From: Galbitalea sp036271795
GTDB lineage: Bacteria; Actinomycetota; Actinomycetes; Actinomycetales; Microbacteriaceae
Reading direction: 5' to 3'
Assembly (NCBI GenBank): GCA_036271795.1
Contig: DATAZY010000030.1
Coordinates: 1-34,561, forward strand
DNA: 34,561 bases
Part shown: in pieces, positions 31,700 to 34,561 of the stretch
Numbering within the stretch: position 1 is the stretch's first letter
Layout of the letters: every line of letters starts with the position of its first letter
Program-made: the position numbers and the translations under genes
Notes under the pieces: model-generated
Database searches by the model: none
Told to the model about the DNA's origin: nothing
Seen by the model: only the letters and a program-made list of their open reading frames with translations

Positions 31700-32431
31700 C
31701 TATCCGGGCTTCCCGACACGAAACCGTCCGATGACGGTCGTACCATCCGACTTGTAGACCTTTACGTAGCTCCCTGCCGTGAATCCCCCAAACGTCGGGA
31801 CGTAGATGTAACCCTGCACCCCGTTGATCGCCCGTACGGCCGCGAGGTCTGGGCAGCCGGTGTAGCCACACAGACCGTACGTCTGACCGTGCGCATTGAC
31901 GCCCCACGCAGATGTGGTGGAACTCGCGTACTCCGCGGTTGCAGCCCACTTGGTGCTCGGGTCCGCCGTGACCGTGATCGTCGTGCTGCCGGCCTTCGGG
32001 AGGAGTCCTTGTTCGATGCGCGCGGGCTTCGCCCTCCCTTTGCCGCAGTAGAGCGTGACGATGTCGAAGCCGGAGCCGCCGGATTCCGGTTTGGTCTTCA
32101 GACTCACTGTGCCCTTCTTGTTAAGGCAGGTGAGATTGACGATGACCTCGTCGGCCTTCGCGGGTACCGGTCCCAGTTGCAGCGTTCCGGTTCCCGTGTG
32201 AGTTGCGGTCGTGATATTCCCGAGCGGTGTCACCATGGTTGTCCCGGGCAAGTTGTTCACGACGATCGCGGCACCGGTAGTCGCTCCCACGATGACAAGG
32301 ATGGCGACGCCGATCAAAAGGGCTCGAGCCCGGCGCTGCTGGCGCTGCAGCTGGCTTCGCTCGGTACCGATCGCGGCGAGCTCGGCCCGCACGGCGCCGA
32401 CGAACCGCGGGTCCATCTCGGTGGTGTTCAT
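31700..32431 (-). CDS. Single-span membrane protein coupled to ECF sigma gene
   Basis: A 243-residue protein. The cytosolic N-terminus (MDPRFVGAVRAELAAIGTERSQLQRQQRRA, in pieces) is about 36 residues and helical, followed by one membrane helix (about 38-60) and an extracellular beta-rich domain with two to four cysteines (TCLNKKG, LYCGKG, LCGYTGCPD). The start is ATG at 32431, overlapping the restored sigma stop (ATGA). Its position and topology match an anti-sigma factor, but no zinc-binding anti-sigma motif (HxxxCxxC) is present, so this role is inference. Confidence 0.7.
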   Translation of the reverse strand: MNTTEMDPRFVGAVRAELAAIGTERSQLQRQQRRARALLIGVAILVIVGATTGAAIVVNNLPGTTMVTPLGNITTATHTGTGTLQLGPVPAKADEVIVNLTCLNKKGTVSLKTKPESGGSGFDIVTLYCGKGRAKPARIEQGLLPKAGSTTITVTADPSTKWAATAEYASSTTSAWGVNAHGQTYGLCGYTGCPDLAAVRAINGVQGYIYVPTFGGFTAGSYVKVYKSDGTTVIGRFRVGKPG

Positions 32432-33002
32432 GATTCACTCCCTTCGATTGCGGGATGTGCAGAGGGATTCACGTCGTCCAGCTCTTCGCGCAGCCGAAGG
32501 CGCGCCCGGTGGAGACGTACCCGTGCAGTCGACGCTTTCAACCGACCGCCTCCGCAGCCTGGGTTATCGAAACGCCCTCGAGGACTGTGAGAACGAAGAG
32601 AGCCCCGTCGACAGGCGACAATCGCCCGAGCGAAGAGGCGAGCCTCTGACTAATTTCCGATCCGTCAACATCCGCCCCGGACGGAATCTCGTCGCTTGCG
32701 AGGTCGCGAAGGAGCCGCCGATACCGGATCGTCCTCCGGCGAACATTGCGCGCCAGGTTTGTCGTCGTCACGAGAAGCCACGGCACGACCGAGCCATTCA
32801 CAAGATGCACAGAGCTGCGCCTACGCCATAGCTCGAAGAAGGCAGCGGCAGCCACCTCCTCTGCGTCGTGGATGCTCCCTAACAAGCCGAGGGCGCGACG
32901 GTAGATCCGCGCGTGGTGAAGGTCGAACAGCGCGGCAAATGCTGCACCGTCGCCGCTGCGCGCACGCAGCCAAATCTCGACCTCGTCACCCTGGCCATCC
33001 AT
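32428..33002 (-). pseudogene. ECF sigma factor, interrupted by a one-base frameshift
   Basis: Region 2 is clear: AAFAALFDLHHARIYRRALGLLGSIHDAEEVAAAAFFELWRR and VVPWLLVTTTNLARNVRRR (in pieces). Region 4 begins LSPVDGALFVLTVLEGVSITQAAEAVG and meets TGA at 32540-32538. The next frame continues KASTARVRLHRARLRLREELDDV, the second helix of region 4, to a stop at 32428-32430 that overlaps the following gene (ATGA). Adding one base at GGTTGAAA restores a 191-residue protein with no other change. So either one T was lost recently, or this is a sequencing error; the conserved coupling downstream favours one of these over long decay. ATG at 33002 or GTG at 33005. Confidence 0.8.
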
Positions 33003-33066
33003 CACCTATGAGAATGTCCGATAAACGCCCAAACGTTACACGTCGGAGCGGACTTGGGTCGCCGCG

Positions 33067-33438
33067 TCAGCCGCGGGTGGCTCGATCGTGCACCGTCACA
33101 AGGTAACCGTCGAGGTCCTGAAAGACGAACGTCATCCCGAACGGGCCCTCAAATGGCGGTTGAACGACAACGGCGCCAGCTGCGGCGACCGTATCGTGCA
33201 GTGCCATTGCCTCGGGATCGTGCAGCCATAGTGCGACGCCGAGTCCCGCCTGGCCGGACTCGAGATCGACACCCGGCGCAGGATCGCGAACGGCGAACGT
33301 CGGCTGCGTGTCGAAGACGACCGCATGCGGCGGCGAGAACGGCGCGCGACTGAGCCCGACGACCTCCTCGTAGAACGTCGCTGCTTTCTCGAGGTCGCGT
33401 ACTTGCAGGGCAATGAAGTCTGGACCGGTGACGGCCAT
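33067..33438 (-). CDS. VOC family protein under MarR control
   Basis: A 123-residue VOC-fold protein (DFIALQVRDLEKAATFYEEVVGLSR, in pieces; HAVVFDT; FVFQDLDGYLVTVHD). Such proteins are often annotated as glyoxalase/bleomycin-resistance proteins; the substrate is unknown. The start is ATG at 33438, with GAGGAG 7 nt upstream. Divergent from a MarR gene with two palindromes in the gap. The stop lies 65 bp before the sigma gene on the same strand. Confidence 0.87.
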   Translation of the reverse strand: MAVTGPDFIALQVRDLEKAATFYEEVVGLSRAPFSPPHAVVFDTQPTFAVRDPAPGVDLESGQAGLGVALWLHDPEAMALHDTVAAAGAVVVQPPFEGPFGMTFVFQDLDGYLVTVHDRATRG

Positions 33439-33453
33439 GCTGGTTCTCCTCTG

Positions 33454-33495
33454 TGTCAGTTTCCTTACATCGCAGCGTATGTCAGGATACTGACA
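33454..33495. promoter_or_regulatory. Two MarR operators between VOC and marR genes
   Basis: TGTCAG-N4-CTTACA (33454-33469, one mismatch) and TGTCAG-N4-CTGACA (33480-33495, perfect) share the same 6-4-6 layout 26 bp apart. The second runs into the MarR start codon. They occupy the whole gap between divergent genes, so the regulator should repress both. Confidence 0.75.
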
Positions 33496-33920
33496 TGGTC
33501 AATGTGCCTCCGCAGGTCGGCTACGTCCTGAAACACGCTCAGTCACTCCTTCATCTCCGCATGGAGGAGGCGCTCAGACCACTCCACCTGACGGTGTCCC
33601 AATACTCCTGCCTGTATCACCTCCGCGGCGAGCCCGGAATCTCGGCGGCAGCGCTCGCTCGAGGCACCTTCGTTACCCGGCAATCAATGAACGCGATGTT
33701 GCGGCAGCTGATCGATCGCGGCCTGGTTGCGCGGCCAGCCCAGCCCGAGAGAGGGCGCGCGCTCCCCACGATGCTTACCGCCGCCGGCGCCGATGTGCTC
33801 GAGGCAGCGCAGAGGCTCGTCGTCGGTGTGGAGCAACGAATGCTTGCTGGGCTGACCGCGGCCGAGACGACCGCGTTGACTGGCGGGCTCGCGTCGTGTG
33901 TGAAGTCGCTCGAAGAGTGA
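33495..33920 (+). CDS. MarR-family transcriptional regulator
   Basis: A 141-residue MarR protein. Winged-HTH: LHLTVSQYSCLYHLRGEPGISAAALARGTFVTRQSMNAMLRQLIDRGLVAR (in pieces), wing PERGRALPTMLTAAG, and helical dimer ends. The start is ATG at 33495, in the right half of the second operator, with no ribosome site; a leaderless transcript is likely. An earlier in-frame ATG (33453) would place the operators inside the gene and is rejected. It presumably senses an aromatic or oxidising compound that the VOC enzyme handles. Confidence 0.88.
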   Translation: MVNVPPQVGYVLKHAQSLLHLRMEEALRPLHLTVSQYSCLYHLRGEPGISAAALARGTFVTRQSMNAMLRQLIDRGLVARPAQPERGRALPTMLTAAGADVLEAAQRLVVGVEQRMLAGLTAAETTALTGGLASCVKSLEE

Positions 33921-34049
33921 GCGCGCAGGGGGAACCGGCGGTCTTGCGGCGGGTCAGCGGAGCCCCCTCGCACGCGCCTGTTGTGGCCACTCACGTTGTG
34001 CTTCGAAACTGGTGAGTTTCGCCTAGGTACCACCGGCTCAGCTGAAACA

Positions 34050-34076
34050 AAAAAGCGCCCCTTCGGGCGCCTTTCT
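34050..34076 (-). terminator. Intrinsic terminator, works best on the minus strand
   Basis: GCGCCC-N4-GGGCGC (34055-34070) is flanked by TTTTTT downstream on the minus strand and by CCTTTCT on the plus strand, so it could terminate both ways. On the minus strand it lies right after the tRNA 3'-end fragment, where a tRNA terminator belongs. On the plus strand it may end marR. Confidence 0.8.
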
Positions 34077-34082
34077 GTTAAC

Positions 34083-34103
34083 GCGGAACCGGTGGGATTT
34101 GAA
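34083..34103 (-). tRNA. tRNA 3'-end fragment (candidate att-site scar)
   Basis: Minus strand reads TTCAAATCCCACCGGTTCCG, with the T-loop (TTCAAAT), the 3' side of the T-stem (CCCAC) and a 7-base acceptor strand followed by G, followed by a terminator 9-30 bp on. The 5' side of the T-stem and all upstream tRNA parts are absent. Only the 3' part of a tRNA is therefore present, as left by integrases that recombine in tRNA 3' ends. The discriminator G weakly suggests tRNA-Ser. Not a functional tRNA. Confidence 0.45.
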
Positions 34104-34237
34104 TTCTATTTCCGACATCATCTGAGCCGGCATTCGCTCGACTTCGGTGAAATATCAGCGAACAGGCGACCCCGAAATCACATCGAAACCCGTTCCGAAC
34201 TCTGCCGTTGTCGGCAATCCGTGGGCAAACGTCACCG

Positions 34238-34315
34238 ATGTCCGGCTAATACATGACAGTTGTACGTAACAGTCCTTGGTGAACAACAAGTTTGGTTCCC
34301 CTGATGCCCGGACAT
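34238..34315. mobile_element. Insertion-sequence end-like remnant
   Basis: ATGTCCGG (34238-34245) is repeated inverted as CCGGACAT (34308-34315), enclosing about 62 bp of less GC-rich sequence containing ACATGACAGTTGTACGTAAC. Short perfect terminal repeats around a non-coding core suggest two IS ends brought together, or a solo deletion product. I recall similar end sequences from IS481-like elements but cannot confirm this without a search. Confidence 0.35.
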
Positions 34316-34378
34316 TAGGCCTTGCGAACTCGCCATCCATGCGGCGCAAGGATGGCGACGTTCGACTGACAGCCGCAG

Positions 34379-34561
34379 TTAGACGGTTTCTTGGATAAGT
34401 TGCTGGATTCGTATTGCGAGCAGTTCTGGTTGCTCGGCTTGGATGAGGTGGGCTGAGTCGACGCTTTCATAGCGCCCGTTAGGCAGGCTGTCGGCATAGC
34501 GTCGCTGGTATTCGCGTGCGAGGGCGTTTTGACGCTCCCGCCCTTTTTCCGGACGTCCCGC
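34379..34561 (-). CDS. Alpha/beta hydrolase, C-terminal part
   Basis: The frame enters from the window edge and runs 60 codons to TAA at 34381-34379. The end reads LPNGRYESVDSAHLIQAEQPELLAIRIQQLI (in pieces): a strand, the catalytic-type His in DSAHLIQ, and the last helix of an alpha/beta hydrolase (PELL...I..LI). This matches the C-terminus of the superfamily well. The nucleophile and most of the protein are outside the window. It is somewhat less GC-rich than the genes to its left. The substrate is unknown. Confidence 0.72.
   Translation of the reverse strand, partial: AGRPEKGRERQNALAREYQRRYADSLPNGRYESVDSAHLIQAEQPELLAIRIQQLIQETV

Larger units (their letters stand above)
33921..34378. other. 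Gene-free stretch with mobile-element debris
   Basis: No credible gene in 458 bp. It contains a small hairpin after marR (CGAAACT-N4-AGTTTCG, 34004-34021), a terminator (34050-34076), a tRNA 3'-end fragment (34083-34103), unassigned DNA less GC-rich than the neighbours, and an IS-end-like inverted-repeat segment (34238-34315). The mix looks like the scar of one or more past insertions. Confidence 0.55.

Noticed and set aside
32530..32550. Programmed -1 frameshift in the sigma gene
   Set aside because: CGGTTGA has no X-XXY-YYZ slippery heptamer and I see no downstream pseudoknot; a lost base or sequencing error is simpler.
34104..34170. Possible complete tRNA on the minus strand ending at 34083
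   Set aside because: No D-arm, anticodon arm or 5' T-stem strand can be found in the expected 75-90 bp; only the 3' end is tRNA-like.

Overview
The window is GC-rich, gene-dense chromosomal DNA of a Gram-positive actinobacterium. A Microbacteriaceae-like member is my best guess. Supporting signs are GC-rich third codon positions, frequent GTG starts, many ATGA/GTGA stop-start overlaps, DUF3052 and DUF3467 proteins, lipoproteins with LAAC or VAGC lipoboxes, an LCP ligase, DesK/DesR-type kinases and extracellular adaptor proteins without an outer membrane. There is no rRNA, complete tRNA or CRISPR array. The taxon is inferred from protein style, not from a marker gene.

Layout. 1-520: end of a VapB antitoxin and a complete VapC toxin. 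541-5059 (minus): a three-gene operon of a BcsA-like processive glycosyltransferase, a short HlyD-like membrane adaptor and a GH81 endo-beta-1,3-glucanase lipoprotein. This is the best candidate for an undescribed system: a beta-1,3-glucan synthesis and trimming machine lacking BcsB and PilZ. 5375-8858: gamma-glutamyltranspeptidase, a Nei/Fpg glycosylase, DUF3052 and a two-span membrane protein. 8970-12806: a MacA/MacB-type ABC operon (adaptor, ATPase, permease) ending in a DUF5666-like anchored protein, closed by a strong hairpin. 12885-17661: quinone oxidoreductase, a Fic-DUF3467-CxxC operon with an AT-rich upstream region, a VOC protein and an LCP phosphotransferase.

17670-22033 (minus): a four-span membrane protein, a DesK-like kinase and its LuxR-type regulator, then a 14-span MFS exporter with its TetR regulator and a near-perfect operator. 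22141-24801: an epoxide hydrolase lacking part of its cap, facing a VOC-HxlR-DinB operon. 24865-29796: an esterase, sugar-binding lipoprotein and two permeases in one operon, divergent from a TetR regulator with twin operators between them. 29856-30655: a chimeric pseudogene and a RibD/DHFR-like reductase whose promoter carries the same 17-bp operator as the VOC-HxlR operon. 30702-33002 (minus): an ECF sigma gene broken by a one-base frameshift, a membrane protein and a LysM lipoprotein. 33067-33920: a VOC gene divergent from a MarR regulator with two shared operators. 33921-34561: mobile-element debris (tRNA 3' end with terminator, IS-end-like inverted repeats) and the C-terminus of an alpha/beta hydrolase.

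A recurring theme is small catabolic or detoxification enzymes (VOC, DinB, RibD-like, epoxide hydrolase, esterase, QOR) each next to a one-component regulator with a readable palindromic operator. That makes local regulatory circuits unusually easy to predict here.
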